Origin: Actinocrispum wychmicini
GTDB taxonomy: Bacteria; Actinomycetota; Actinomycetes; Mycobacteriales; Pseudonocardiaceae
DNA: 64,000 nt
Direction of reading: 5' to 3'
Assembly (NCBI RefSeq): GCF_004345645.1
Contig: NZ_SLWS01000001.1
Coordinates: forward strand, 995,546-1,059,545
The notes below the pieces were generated by a model that made no database searches, was not told where the DNA came from, and saw nothing but the letters and a program-made list of their open reading frames with translations. This document shows, one piece after another, positions 1 through 8,029 of this stretch (the stretch's first letter is position 1; each line of letters opens with the position of its first letter). The position numbers and the translations under genes were made by a program.

Positions 1-248
1 CCCTGGCTCGTGCCCTGGTGACCGGACCGGCCATGGTGCTCGCCGACGAGCCGACCGGAAACCTGGACAGCGAAAGCACTGCCGAAGTCCTGAACGTGTT
101 CGACAGTCTGAACCGCAGCGGCCGCACGATCGTGATGATCACGCACGAGGACCATGTGGCCGCGCACGCGGCCCGGACCGTGCGAGTGTCCGACGGCCAG
201 ATCATCGAAGACACGGCGCAGTGGCGAACGACAGGAGCGCTCACATGA
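1..248 (+). CDS. ABC transporter ATP-binding protein, MacB/LolD type, 3' end only
   Basis: Only the C-terminal part of an ABC ATPase is inside the window; the frame is open at position 3 and stops at 246-248. The visible piece carries the Walker B and D-loop segment LADEPTGNLD, then the H-loop region (ITHEDHVAAHA) and a short C-terminal beta segment ending in a variable tail. This spacing is typical of the roughly 230-residue ATPases that pair with FtsX/MacB-type permeases. It would hydrolyse ATP in the cytoplasm to drive the permease encoded next, with which it overlaps (ATGA at 245-248), implying translational coupling. Walker A and the signature motif lie outside the window, so substrate and full length are unknown. 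Confidence 0.92.
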   Translation, partial: LARALVTGPAMVLADEPTGNLDSESTAEVLNVFDSLNRSGRTIVMITHEDHVAAHAARTVRVSDGQIIEDTAQWRTTGALT

Positions 249-1441
249 GCTTCGTCGAGATCCTGCGGTTCGCCATCCGGGGCCTGACAGCGAACAAACT
301 CCGGTCCGCGCTGACCACGCTCGGCCTGATGATCGGGGTCGCCGCGGTGATCCTGCTCGTCGCCGTGGGCAGCGGTGCCTCGGCCGCGATCCAGAACAGC
401 ATCGCCGGCCTGGGCACCAACGTGCTCACCGTGTCGCGGGCCGGCGGCCAGGGCGCCACCACCCGGCCGTTGACCGTCCAGGACGCGAAGGCACTCGTCG
501 ACCCGCGCGGCGCGCCGGACGTGAAGGCCAGCTCACCCGTTGTGTCCACTTCGGTCACCGCGGTCTACGCCGGCAACAGCTACGACATCCCCCAACTGGT
601 CGGCACCGACCCCGCGTACTTCAGCACGTCCAACAGCCCGCTGGCGGACGGTGCCAGCTTCACCACCGAGGACGTCTCCGAAGGCCGCAAGGTGATGGTC
701 CTCGGCGCGACCGTCGCCCAGGAACTGTTCCCCGACCAGGAACCGGTCGGCCAGCAACTGCTGGCCAACAACATCCAGTTCACCGTGATCGGCGTGCTGG
801 CCACCAAAGGGTCGTCCGGTCTGAACAACGCGGACGACACCGCGATCGCCCCGCTGACCGCGGTCCAGAACTCGCTCGCCGGCTATGGCGCGGTCAACCA
901 GATCATCGTGCAGGCGCAGAGCGCGGACGCGATGAACGCGGCACAGGCCGAGGTCACCGCGATCCTCACGGCCCGCCACCGGATCTCCGCCAACCAGACC
1001 ACCGACTTCCGCATCCTCAGCCAGACCCAGCTGCTGGCCACCCGCACGACCGCGACCGACACGTTCACCGTCCTGCTGGCGTCGGTCGCCGCGATCTCCC
1101 TGCTGGTGGGCGGGATCGGCGTCACGAACATCATGCTCGTCACGGTCACCGAACGGATCCGTGAGATCGGCATCCGCAAGGCCATCGGCGCGCCGAAGTA
1201 CGCCATCCTCGGCCAGTTCCTCACCGAGGCGACCCTGTTGAGTCTCTTCGGCGGCGCCCTCGGGATCGCCGCCGGCGTGATCGGCAGCCAGTTCACCATC
1301 GCCGGCATCAAACCCGTGGTGGTGCCCGGTTCGATCCTGCTCGCGTTCGGCGTGTCCGCGCTGATCGGCCTGTTCTTCGGCAGTTACCCGGCGGGCAGGG
1401 CCGCCGCACTGCGTCCGATCGAAGCCCTGCGCCATGATTAG
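245..1441 (+). CDS. MacB/FtsX-type ABC transporter permease
   Basis: This 398-residue membrane protein has the MacB layout: an N-terminal membrane segment (about residues 17-45), a large extracytoplasmic domain (about 50-270) and three membrane segments in the C-terminal FtsX domain. The FtsX signature is recognisable in GGIGVTNIMLVTVTERIREI and the following IGIRKAIGA stretch. With the upstream ATPase it should form an exporter; MacB-family pumps move peptides, lipids or antibiotics, but the substrate cannot be read from sequence. The ATG at 245 is chosen because it overlaps the ATPase stop and is followed by the conserved MSFVEILRFAIRGL start. A small DUF5666-like protein follows 9 bases later, probably in the same operon. 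Confidence 0.9.
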   Translation: MSFVEILRFAIRGLTANKLRSALTTLGLMIGVAAVILLVAVGSGASAAIQNSIAGLGTNVLTVSRAGGQGATTRPLTVQDAKALVDPRGAPDVKASSPVVSTSVTAVYAGNSYDIPQLVGTDPAYFSTSNSPLADGASFTTEDVSEGRKVMVLGATVAQELFPDQEPVGQQLLANNIQFTVIGVLATKGSSGLNNADDTAIAPLTAVQNSLAGYGAVNQIIVQAQSADAMNAAQAEVTAILTARHRISANQTTDFRILSQTQLLATRTTATDTFTVLLASVAAISLLVGGIGVTNIMLVTVTERIREIGIRKAIGAPKYAILGQFLTEATLLSLFGGALGIAAGVIGSQFTIAGIKPVVVPGSILLAFGVSALIGLFFGSYPAGRAAALRPIEALRHD

Positions 1442-1450
1442 GAGAGGTAG

Positions 1451-1999
1451 ATGACGCAACCACAGCAGCAGCCGGAACAGGTGATCGGCACCCCGGTCGG
1501 CGGCAACATCGACCAGGAGCTCACCCAGGCCAAGCGCGGCGTGGGCAAGGTCACCATCGGGCTCGGCGTCGCGGTGCTCGTGGTCGCCGCGTTCTTCGGC
1601 GGCATCTGGGTGCACTCGGCGACCGCCAGTTCGAACACCCCCGCGGCGGCAGGCCCGCAGGGACCGGGCGGTGGCGGCCGCAACGGCACCGGCCGGCCCG
1701 GTGGCGGCGTTCCCGGTCAGGGCGGACCGGGTGGGCAAGGCGGTCAGGGCGGCGGCGGTTTCCGTGGCGGCACCGCCGGAACCATCGACCACATCGACGG
1801 CACCACGGTCTACGTCAAGATGCAGAACGGAACCGTCGTGAAAGTGTCCACAACGGACTCGACCAAGGTCGAGCTGACCCAGCCGGGCAAGCTCACCGAC
1901 CTCAAGGCCGGCGACGGCGTCCTGGTCCAGGGCCAGCGCGGCAGCGAGGACAACTCCGTCACCGCCCAGGCCATCACCACCCGCCCGACCAACCAGTAG
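1451..1999 (+). CDS. Membrane-anchored DUF5666-like protein with Gly-rich linker
   Basis: A 182-residue protein with a short cytoplasmic N-terminus, one membrane helix (about residues 37-57), a Gly/Pro/Gln-rich linker (about 68-107) and a small beta-rich C-terminal domain. The C-terminal pattern, [18 protein letters not shown] followed by TKVELTQPG and [11 protein letters not shown], looks like the OB-like DUF5666 fold. The role of that family is unknown. It starts 9 bases after the permease with AGGAGAGG as ribosome-binding site, so it is probably an accessory protein of that exporter, perhaps on the outer membrane face. Function is inferred only from position. Confidence 0.75.
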   Translation: MTQPQQQPEQVIGTPVGGNIDQELTQAKRGVGKVTIGLGVAVLVVAAFFGGIWVHSATASSNTPAAAGPQGPGGGGRNGTGRPGGGVPGQGGPGGQGGQGGGGFRGGTAGTIDHIDGTTVYVKMQNGTVVKVSTTDSTKVELTQPGKLTDLKAGDGVLVQGQRGSEDNSVTAQAITTRPTNQ

Positions 2000-2011
2000 C
2001 TCGATCACAGA

Positions 2012-2048
2012 GGTACCGCCGGGATGTGTCGTGTCTTCCGGCGGTACC
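2012..2048. terminator. Perfect 11-bp hairpin between the exporter operon and hemL
   Basis: GGTACCGCCGG (2012-2022) and its exact complement CCGGCGGTACC (2038-2048) flank a 15-base loop. There is no T tract, as is common in high-GC actinobacteria. It lies 12 bases after the DUF5666-like gene, so it probably ends that operon. Its right arm overlaps the proposed -10 of hemL (TACCGT, 2045-2050), so it could instead be an operator. Confidence 0.6.
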
Positions 2049-2050
2049 GT
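2045..2050 (+). promoter_or_regulatory. Putative leaderless -10 element of hemL
   Basis: TACCGT fits the actinobacterial -10 pattern TANNNT and ends 7 bases before the GTG at 2058. Transcription would then begin at or next to the start codon. No ribosome-binding site is visible for this gene, which agrees with a leaderless message. Confidence 0.5.
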
Positions 2051-2057
2051 CGGGATC

Positions 2058-3359
2058 GTGAGCACAGGTGTTGAGACGTCGGCGCAGCTGTTCGAGCGCG
2101 CCAACGCCGTTACTCCGGGTGGTGTGAACTCACCGGTCCGCGCGTTCCAGTCGGTGGGTGGCACGCCGCGGTTCATGGTGAAGGGCTCCGGTCCGTACCT
2201 CTGGGACGCGGACGGCAACAAGTACGTCGATCTGGTCAGTTCGTGGGGCCCGATGGTCCTCGGGCACGCGCATCCGGCCGTCGTCGAGGCGGTCCGTGAG
2301 GCGGCGGTGAACGGGTTGTCGTTCGGTACGCCGACTGTGGGTGAGGTCGACCTGGCTGAGGAGATCATCGGCCGGGTGCCGCCGGTCGAGCGGGTGCGGC
2401 TGGTGAACTCCGGCACCGAGGCCACGATGAGCGCGATCCGGCTGGCCCGTGGCTGGACCCGGCGCACCAAGATCGTGAAGTTCGCCGGGTGTTACCACGG
2501 TCACGTCGACGCTCTGCTGGCGGATGCCGGCTCCGGCGTGGCGACCCTCGGCCTGCCCACCACACCGGGTGTCACCGGCGCCCAGGCAAGCGACACGATT
2601 GTCCTGCCGTACAACGACATCGACGCGGTGAAAGCGGTCTTCTCGGCGCACGGCGACGAGATCGCCGCGGTCATCACCGAGGCCGCGGCCGGCAACATGG
2701 GGGCGATCGCGCCGTTGCCCGGCTTCAACGCGACGCTGCGCTCGCTCGCGACGGACGCGGGCGCGGTGCTCATCATGGACGAGGTGATGACGGGTTTCCG
2801 GGTGTCGTCGTCGGGCTGGTTCGGCCTGGACGGTGTCGCCGGGGACCTGTACACGTTCGGCAAGGTCATGTCCGGCGGCCTGCCCGCCGCGGCGTTCGGC
2901 GGCCGGACGGACATCATGGCCGCGCTGGCCCCGTCCGGGCCCGTCTACCAGGCCGGCACGCTGTCCGGGAACCCGGTGGCGGTGGCCGCCGGCCTGGCCA
3001 GCCTGCGTGCGGCCGACTCGGCGGTCTACGCGGCACTGGACGCCAACGCCAAGCGCTTGGGCGACGCGTTCACGTCCGCGCTGACCGTGGCCGGCGTACC
3101 GCACCAGGTGCAGTTCGCCGGCAACCTGCTGAGCGTGTTCTTCAGCGCCACCCCGGTCACCGACTACGCCGAGGCCAAGGCCGCCGAAACGTGGCGGTTC
3201 CCGGCGTTCTTCCACGCTTTGCTGGACCGCGGGGTGTATCCGCCGCCGAGTGCGTTCGAAGCCTGGTTCGTCAACGCGGCCATGGACGACGAGGCGTTCG
3301 CGGTCATCGAGTCGGCCCTGCCCCACGCGGCGGCAGCGGCTGCGGCGGCGACTCGATGA
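2058..3359 (+). CDS. hemL: Glutamate-1-semialdehyde 2,1-aminomutase
   Basis: HemL converts glutamate-1-semialdehyde to 5-aminolevulinate in the C5 route to haem. It is a PLP-dependent class III aminotransferase of 433 residues, the normal length. Visible family features are the N-terminal [11 protein letters not shown], the STEATMSA-type phosphate-binding segment ([16 protein letters not shown]), the Asp of DEVMTGFR and the PLP lysine K269 in [19 protein letters not shown] 2058 is preferred over GTG 2031, which lies inside a hairpin, and a -10-like TACCGT sits 7 bases upstream. The gene heads a chain with a phosphatase and cytochrome c biogenesis genes, so haem supply and haem attachment are encoded together. 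Confidence 0.95.
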   Translation: MSTGVETSAQLFERANAVTPGGVNSPVRAFQSVGGTPRFMVKGSGPYLWDADGNKYVDLVSSWGPMVLGHAHPAVVEAVREAAVNGLSFGTPTVGEVDLAEEIIGRVPPVERVRLVNSGTEATMSAIRLARGWTRRTKIVKFAGCYHGHVDALLADAGSGVATLGLPTTPGVTGAQASDTIVLPYNDIDAVKAVFSAHGDEIAAVITEAAAGNMGAIAPLPGFNATLRSLATDAGAVLIMDEVMTGFRVSSSGWFGLDGVAGDLYTFGKVMSGGLPAAAFGGRTDIMAALAPSGPVYQAGTLSGNPVAVAAGLASLRAADSAVYAALDANAKRLGDAFTSALTVAGVPHQVQFAGNLLSVFFSATPVTDYAEAKAAETWRFPAFFHALLDRGVYPPPSAFEAWFVNAAMDDEAFAVIESALPHAAAAAAAATR

Positions 3360-3985
3360 CCCGCACGGTCGTGCACCTGCTCCGGCACGGTGAAGTGCAC
3401 AACCCGACCGGCGTTCTCTACGGTCGGCTGCCCGGTTTCCACCTGTCCGAGGTCGGCCGGCGGCAGGCACTGACCGTGGCCGAGTACCTGTCCGAACGCG
3501 ACATCACGCACGTGGTCGCCTCCCCGTTGCAGCGGGCCCAGGAGACCGCCGAACCGGTCATCTCGTCGCACCGGCTGGACCTGGCCACCGACGACCGGCT
3601 GATCGAGCCGTGGAACTCGTTCGAAGGCGAACGTGTCTCGGTCGGCGCGGGCTCGCTGGCGTCCCCGCGGCACTGGAAACACCTGACGAACCCCTTCATC
3701 CCCTCGTGGGGCGAACCGTACCTGTCGATCGCCCACCGCATGCTCGGCGCGGCGCACCGGGCCCGTGCCAACGCGCTCGGGCACGAAGCTGTCTGCGTGT
3801 CACATCAGCTGCCCATCTGGACGCTCCGCCGGTTCCTGGAAGGCAAACGCCTCTGGCACGACCCGCGCCACCGGCAGTGCGCACTGGCCTCGCTGACCAG
3901 CCTCGAGTTCGACGACGAGAAACTGGTCCGGATCGCCTACGCGGAACCCGTGGGCGCGACCGACCCGAAAGCGACCGGCGCATGA
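3356..3985 (+). CDS. Histidine phosphatase family protein (phosphoglycerate-mutase-like)
   Basis: A 209-residue cytoplasmic protein of the histidine phosphatase superfamily. The catalytic RHGEV motif is at residues 10-14 ([12 protein letters not shown]) and the second arginine lies in [12 protein letters not shown]; a later conserved His falls in CVSHQLPIW. It overlaps hemL by ATGA at 3356-3359 and overlaps the next gene in the same way, so the three are translationally coupled. The same arrangement, hemL then phosphatase then a thiol oxidoreductase, is known in mycobacteria. The substrate is unknown, and true glycolytic mutase activity is unlikely given the context. Confidence 0.85.
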   Translation: MTRTVVHLLRHGEVHNPTGVLYGRLPGFHLSEVGRRQALTVAEYLSERDITHVVASPLQRAQETAEPVISSHRLDLATDDRLIEPWNSFEGERVSVGAGSLASPRHWKHLTNPFIPSWGEPYLSIAHRMLGAAHRARANALGHEAVCVSHQLPIWTLRRFLEGKRLWHDPRHRQCALASLTSLEFDDEKLVRIAYAEPVGATDPKATGA

Positions 3986-4554
3986 GAAAGCTCTGGCTCG
4001 TGGTGTTGCTGCTCCTGTCGGCCTGTTCGACCGGCGACGACGCCGTGGTCCGCGGCACCGAGTTCGACCTGGTCGCCCCGGACGGGAAACTGGTGCTGAA
4101 CTACACCGGGTCGGACCGGAAGAAGCTGGGTGAGCTGACCGGGGAAAGCCTCCAGGAGCCCGGCAAGCAGATCAAACTGTCCGACTACGCCGGAAAAGTG
4201 GTCCTGCTGAACATCTGGGGCGCCTGGTGCGGCCCGTGCCGGGCGGAAGCCCCGGAACTGCAGAAGCTCGCCGACGACAACAAGGAAGCCGGCCTGCAGG
4301 TCCTCGGGATCGACGTCCGCGACGACATCAGAAGCCAGCCGCAGGACTTCGTGAAGAACTGGAACCTGACGTATCCGTCGATCTACGACAAAGCCGGCCG
4401 GACCCTGCTGGCGCTGAAGGGCTACCCGCGCAACGCCGTGCCGAGCACGATCATCCTGGACCGCCAGCACCGGGTGGCGGCCGTCTACCTGGTGCCGGTC
4501 CTCGCCGGCGACCTCCAACCCCTGATCAAGCAGCTCACCGCCGAGCCGGCTTAG
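3982..4554 (+). CDS. TlpA/ResA-like thiol-disulfide oxidoreductase lipoprotein
   Basis: A 190-residue exported thioredoxin-fold protein. The N-terminus is a lipoprotein signal ([15 protein letters not shown], Cys at residue 15), so it should sit on the outer face of the membrane. The active-site WCGPC is at residues 82-86 within IWGAWCGPCRAEAPEL, and the cis-Pro segment is AVPSTIILDR. ResA/TlpA proteins keep apocytochrome c haem-binding cysteines reduced before haem ligation, using electrons from CcdA, which is encoded next. It starts inside the stop of the phosphatase gene (ATGA). The sequence alone does not separate ResA from a more general periplasmic reductase. Confidence 0.9.
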   Translation: MRKLWLVVLLLLSACSTGDDAVVRGTEFDLVAPDGKLVLNYTGSDRKKLGELTGESLQEPGKQIKLSDYAGKVVLLNIWGAWCGPCRAEAPELQKLADDNKEAGLQVLGIDVRDDIRSQPQDFVKNWNLTYPSIYDKAGRTLLALKGYPRNAVPSTIILDRQHRVAAVYLVPVLAGDLQPLIKQLTAEPA

Positions 4555-4581
4555 TGCTGAACTGGGGCTTTGTGTGACGTG

Positions 4582-4593
4582 GGACCTAGGTCC
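4582..4593. promoter_or_regulatory. 12-bp perfect palindrome ahead of ccdA
   Basis: GGACCTAGGTCC is a perfect palindrome in the 87-base gap between the tlpA-like gene and ccdA. This is the only sizeable gap in the cluster. It could be a small operator, but a chance palindrome of this length is also possible. Confidence 0.25.
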
Positions 4594-4641
4594 TGGGTGC
4601 CGGTCATGGGGTGGTCCGCTCGGCTGCTTACCCTCCTTGGT

Positions 4642-5412
4642 GTGAATCCGACCGAGATCGCCATGTCGGGGCCGTTGCTGGTCGCCGGCGGGTTGGCCTT
4701 GGTCGCGGGCATGGTGTCGTTCGCCTCGCCGTGTGTCGTCCCGCTCGTGCCTGGTTACCTGGCGTATCTGGCCGCCCTGGTGGGGGCGGACACACCGGCC
4801 GGGGACGTCGCGGAGGGGACCAAGCGCGGACGGTTCCGGGTGCTCGGCGCGGTCGGATTGTTCGTGCTCGGGTTCACCGTTGTCTTCACCGCCGCCGTGG
4901 GCGGGTTGGTGTGGGTGTCCGACCAGTTGATCATCAACCAGGACGCGCTGCAGCGGGTCGGCGGGGTGGTGATGATCCTGATGGCCCTGGTGTTCGTCGG
5001 TCTGGTGCCGGCGCTGCAACGGGACGTGCGGTTCCACAAGCTGCCGCGGGGCGGTCTGGTCAGCGCGCCCATCCTGGGCGCCATCTTCGGGCTGGGGTGG
5101 ACGCCGTGCATCGGGCCGACGTTGTCCGGTGTGCTGACGATCGCGGCGACCACGGGCGGCGCGGGCGCGCGGGGCATCCTCCTGGTGCTCCTGTACTGCC
5201 TGGGGCTGGGTGTGCCGTTCCTGCTCATCGCGTTGGGGGCGAGATGGGCGGTACGGGCCACCGGGTGGCTCCGGCGTAACAGCCGGAAGGTGCAGATCTT
5301 TGGCGGCGTGCTCATGTTCGCCGTCGGGGTGCTTCTGGTGACTGGGCTGTGGGGCGAGTTCATCGCGTGGCTGCGGTACGCGTTCGTCAGCAACGTAAGG
5401 CTTCCGTTGTGA
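4642..5412 (+). CDS. ccdA: Cytochrome c biogenesis protein CcdA
   Basis: An integral membrane protein of about 256 residues with six predicted helices. CcdA passes electrons from cytoplasmic thioredoxin across the membrane to TlpA/ResA-type proteins. The two redox cysteines are in the expected places: SFASPCVVPLVPGYLAYL in the first helix and GWTPCIGPTLSGVL in the fourth. The start is uncertain. GTG 4642 gives the usual short N-terminus (VNPTEIAMSGPLL), but the frame is open to TTG 4570 and an ATG at 4606 is possible. Its stop overlaps the resB start (GTGA). Confidence 0.93.
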   Translation: MNPTEIAMSGPLLVAGGLALVAGMVSFASPCVVPLVPGYLAYLAALVGADTPAGDVAEGTKRGRFRVLGAVGLFVLGFTVVFTAAVGGLVWVSDQLIINQDALQRVGGVVMILMALVFVGLVPALQRDVRFHKLPRGGLVSAPILGAIFGLGWTPCIGPTLSGVLTIAATTGGAGARGILLVLLYCLGLGVPFLLIALGARWAVRATGWLRRNSRKVQIFGGVLMFAVGVLLVTGLWGEFIAWLRYAFVSNVRLPL

Positions 5413-6941
5413 TCGCGTTCCTGCGCAACACGTGGCGCGGCCTGACGTCCATGCGGACCGCGCTCATCCTGCTTTTCCTCCTGGCGCTCGCCGCGATGCC
5501 CGGAGCGTTGTTGCCGCAGCGGTCGTTGAACTCGGCCAAGACCGCGGACTACATCGCCCAACACGGGTGGTGGGGGCGGCTGCTGAACAAGCTGCAGTTC
5601 TTCGACGTGTACGCCAGTGTCTGGTTCTCCGCGGTCTACCTGCTGCTGTTCATCTCGCTGGTCGGCTGCCTGCTGCCCCGGCTTTTCGAGTACCTGAAGG
5701 CGGTCAACGCCAAACCCGTCCTCACCCCGCGCAACCTCAAGCGGATGCCGCACCACGTCGAGTCCACTGTGGACAAAGCGCCGGTCGAGGTCATCGCGGA
5801 CGCCAAGGTGCGGCTGCGCGGCTGGCGCATGGTCGTGCGGGAGGAAGACGACGGCGGCCGGACGCTGTCCGCGGAGAAGGGGTTCCTCCGCGAGACCGGC
5901 AACCTGGTGTTCCACTTCGCCATGCTGGGCCTGATCGTCGCGCTCGCGCTCGGCAAGCTGTTCGGCTACGAGGGCCAGGTCATCGTCAAGGCCGACGGCA
6001 GCCAGGAGTTCTGCAACTCCGGCGTCCTCGGCTACGACTCGTTCCACCCGGGGCTGCGGGTGGACGGCACCGACCTGTCGCCGTTCTGCCTCAAGGTCAC
6101 GTCGTTCACGCCGACCTACCTGGCGAACGGCCAGCCCGAGAAGTTCGAGGCCGACCTGCGCTACCAGGCCGGCGACGACATCGACAACGGCACCTGGCGG
6201 CCGTACACCCTCGAGGTCAACTCGCCGCTACGCACCGAAGGCGACCGGGTCTACCTCCTCGGCAACGGTTACGCACCGGTGTTCACGGTCACGTTCCCCA
6301 ACGGCGAGAAACGCACCATGGACACCCAGTGGCGCACCACCGACAACATCACCTACCTGTCCGAAGGGGCGACGAAGTTCGACCCGCCGGGCATCACGGA
6401 CGCGCAGCAAAGAAGGACCAAACAGCTCGCCATCACCGGCCTTTTCGCCCCCACCGCCGAGCTGCGCGGCACGCTGCTGGACTCCAGCTACCCCGACCTG
6501 CGCGACCCCGCGGTCGCGGTCGACGTCCTGCAGGGCGACACGGGGGTGGACAACGGCCGCGGCCAGTCGATCTTCACTGTGGACCAGTCCCTGATCGACG
6601 ACGGCCGGCTCAAACGGGTGCTTCGCACCAACATGCGACCCGGTGAACACCGCACGCTGCCGGACGGCACGGACATCTCCTTCGACAGCGTGAAAAGGTG
6701 GGTTTACCTGCAGGTTTCGCACGACCCCGGGCAGGTCTGGGTGCTCGTGTTCGCGATCTGCCTGATTGTCGGGATCGGGGCGTCCCTCACGATCAGGCGA
6801 CGTCGGCTGTGGGTGCGGGCGGCGCCTGCGGACGGTGGCCGTACCGTGGTCGAGGTCGGCGGGCTCGCGCGCACCGACCAGGCCGGATACGGCGAGGAAT
6901 TCACCAGGCTCTCGAAGGACGTGCTGGGAGGCACCCGCTGA
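5409..6941 (+). CDS. resB: Cytochrome c biogenesis protein ResB (Ccs1)
   Basis: A 510-residue membrane protein and one half of the system II haem lyase. Hydrophobic helices lie near residues 13-33 (ALILLFLLALAAMPGALLP), 70-90 and 165-190, followed by a long extracytoplasmic domain (about 195-430) and a last helix (VLVFAICLIVGIGASLTI). This is the ResB/Ccs1 layout. Together with CcsB it moves haem outward and attaches it to CXXCH motifs of apocytochromes. It starts in the ccdA stop (GTGA, 5409-5412) and its own stop shares one base with the ccsB start, so the three proteins are made together. Confidence 0.93.
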   Translation: MIAFLRNTWRGLTSMRTALILLFLLALAAMPGALLPQRSLNSAKTADYIAQHGWWGRLLNKLQFFDVYASVWFSAVYLLLFISLVGCLLPRLFEYLKAVNAKPVLTPRNLKRMPHHVESTVDKAPVEVIADAKVRLRGWRMVVREEDDGGRTLSAEKGFLRETGNLVFHFAMLGLIVALALGKLFGYEGQVIVKADGSQEFCNSGVLGYDSFHPGLRVDGTDLSPFCLKVTSFTPTYLANGQPEKFEADLRYQAGDDIDNGTWRPYTLEVNSPLRTEGDRVYLLGNGYAPVFTVTFPNGEKRTMDTQWRTTDNITYLSEGATKFDPPGITDAQQRRTKQLAITGLFAPTAELRGTLLDSSYPDLRDPAVAVDVLQGDTGVDNGRGQSIFTVDQSLIDDGRLKRVLRTNMRPGEHRTLPDGTDISFDSVKRWVYLQVSHDPGQVWVLVFAICLIVGIGASLTIRRRRLWVRAAPADGGRTVVEVGGLARTDQAGYGEEFTRLSKDVLGGTR

Positions 6942-7900
6942 TGGTCAACGAGACCCTCGCCCGCTACAGCGACTGGACGTACGGCGCCGCAGTCGTCATC
7001 TACGTCTTCGCCATGGTGTTCGCCCTGATCGAGCAGGCGTACACCAAGCCACGTCGCGTCCGGGCCGAAGCCCGCCAGTTGGCGACCGTCGGCGGCCCCG
7101 CCGTGGTGGAGACCCCCAAGGTCCCGGTGGGCCGGCCGGAGCGTGGCCGGGCCGACCGGATCGGCCGGATGGGCGCCTCGCTGCTGATCCTCGGCGTCCT
7201 GTTGCACTTCATGTCCATCGTGTTGCGCGGGGTCGCTACCGAGCGTCCGCCCTGGGGCAACATGTACGAGTACATGACCCTGGTGACGTTCGTGGCCATG
7301 GCGACCTGGGTCGTGCTGATGCGGAAGTTCCCGGTCCGCAGGGTTTCGGCGTTCGTGCTGCTGCCGGTCGTGATCCTGATGTTCCTCGGCGGCACGGTGC
7401 TGTACGCCAACGCGGCCCCGGTCGTGCCGGCGCTGCAGTCGTACTGGATGGTCGTGCATGTGACGGCCGCGGCGTCCGCGTCCGGCCTGTTCCTCGTGCC
7501 GGGTGTCGCCAGCATCCTTTACCTGGTCCGGACCAAATACGACAAGGACGACGGCAAGTTCACCCGGATCGGCCCGCGGCTGCCCGAGGCGGACGTGCTC
7601 GACCGGCTCGCCTACCGCACGACGATCATCGCGTTCCCGGTCTTCACGTTCGGGGTGATCTGCGGTGCCATCTGGGCGGAGTCCGCGTGGGGCCGCTTCT
7701 GGGGCTGGGACCCCAAGGAAACCGTCGCGTTCGTCGCGTGGGTCGTCTACGCGGCCTACCTGCACTCCCGCGCGACCGCGGGCTGGCGTGGCCGCCGAGC
7801 CGCGCTGATCAACATCCTCGGATTCGCGGGCACGGTGTTCAATCTGTTCTTCGTCAACCTGGTCAGCACCGGCCTGCACTCCTACGCGGGCGTCAGCTGA
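6941..7900 (+). CDS. ccsB: Cytochrome c biogenesis protein CcsB/CcsA (ResC)
   Basis: A 319-residue polytopic membrane protein of the haem-handling HHP family. The tryptophan-rich WWD motif is plain in WGRFWGWDPKETVAFVAWVV, and conserved histidines flank it (HVTAAASASG before, LHS after). CcsB binds haem through these elements and works with ResB in cytochrome c maturation. The start is the ATG at 6941, sharing a base with the resB stop. It is the last gene of the hemL-ccsB run. A short dyad (GTCAC/GTGAC, 7918-7933) follows the stop and could help end transcription. Confidence 0.94.
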   Translation: MVNETLARYSDWTYGAAVVIYVFAMVFALIEQAYTKPRRVRAEARQLATVGGPAVVETPKVPVGRPERGRADRIGRMGASLLILGVLLHFMSIVLRGVATERPPWGNMYEYMTLVTFVAMATWVVLMRKFPVRRVSAFVLLPVVILMFLGGTVLYANAAPVVPALQSYWMVVHVTAAASASGLFLVPGVASILYLVRTKYDKDDGKFTRIGPRLPEADVLDRLAYRTTIIAFPVFTFGVICGAIWAESAWGRFWGWDPKETVAFVAWVVYAAYLHSRATAGWRGRRAALINILGFAGTVFNLFFVNLVSTGLHSYAGVS

Positions 7901-8029
7901 CCTAACGGCGGGTAACCGTCACCGAACAGTGACGCACCCTGTTCGACCTGCTTCGGATCCTACGACTACCGTCGCACAAGATGGTCGAGGCGGTCTCGAT
8001 CCTTGATGTCCGCAGGAGGGACCCCGGCG

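Noticed and set aside
2031..2057. GTG 2031 as the hemL start
   Set aside because: It falls within the loop of a perfect hairpin, lacks a ribosome-binding site and adds nine poorly conserved residues.
533..2470. Long minus-strand open frame over the ABC permease and hemL
   Set aside because: It is antisense to clear genes, has low-complexity Arg/Gly/Ala-rich composition and no family motif. Such frames are expected in high-GC codon usage.
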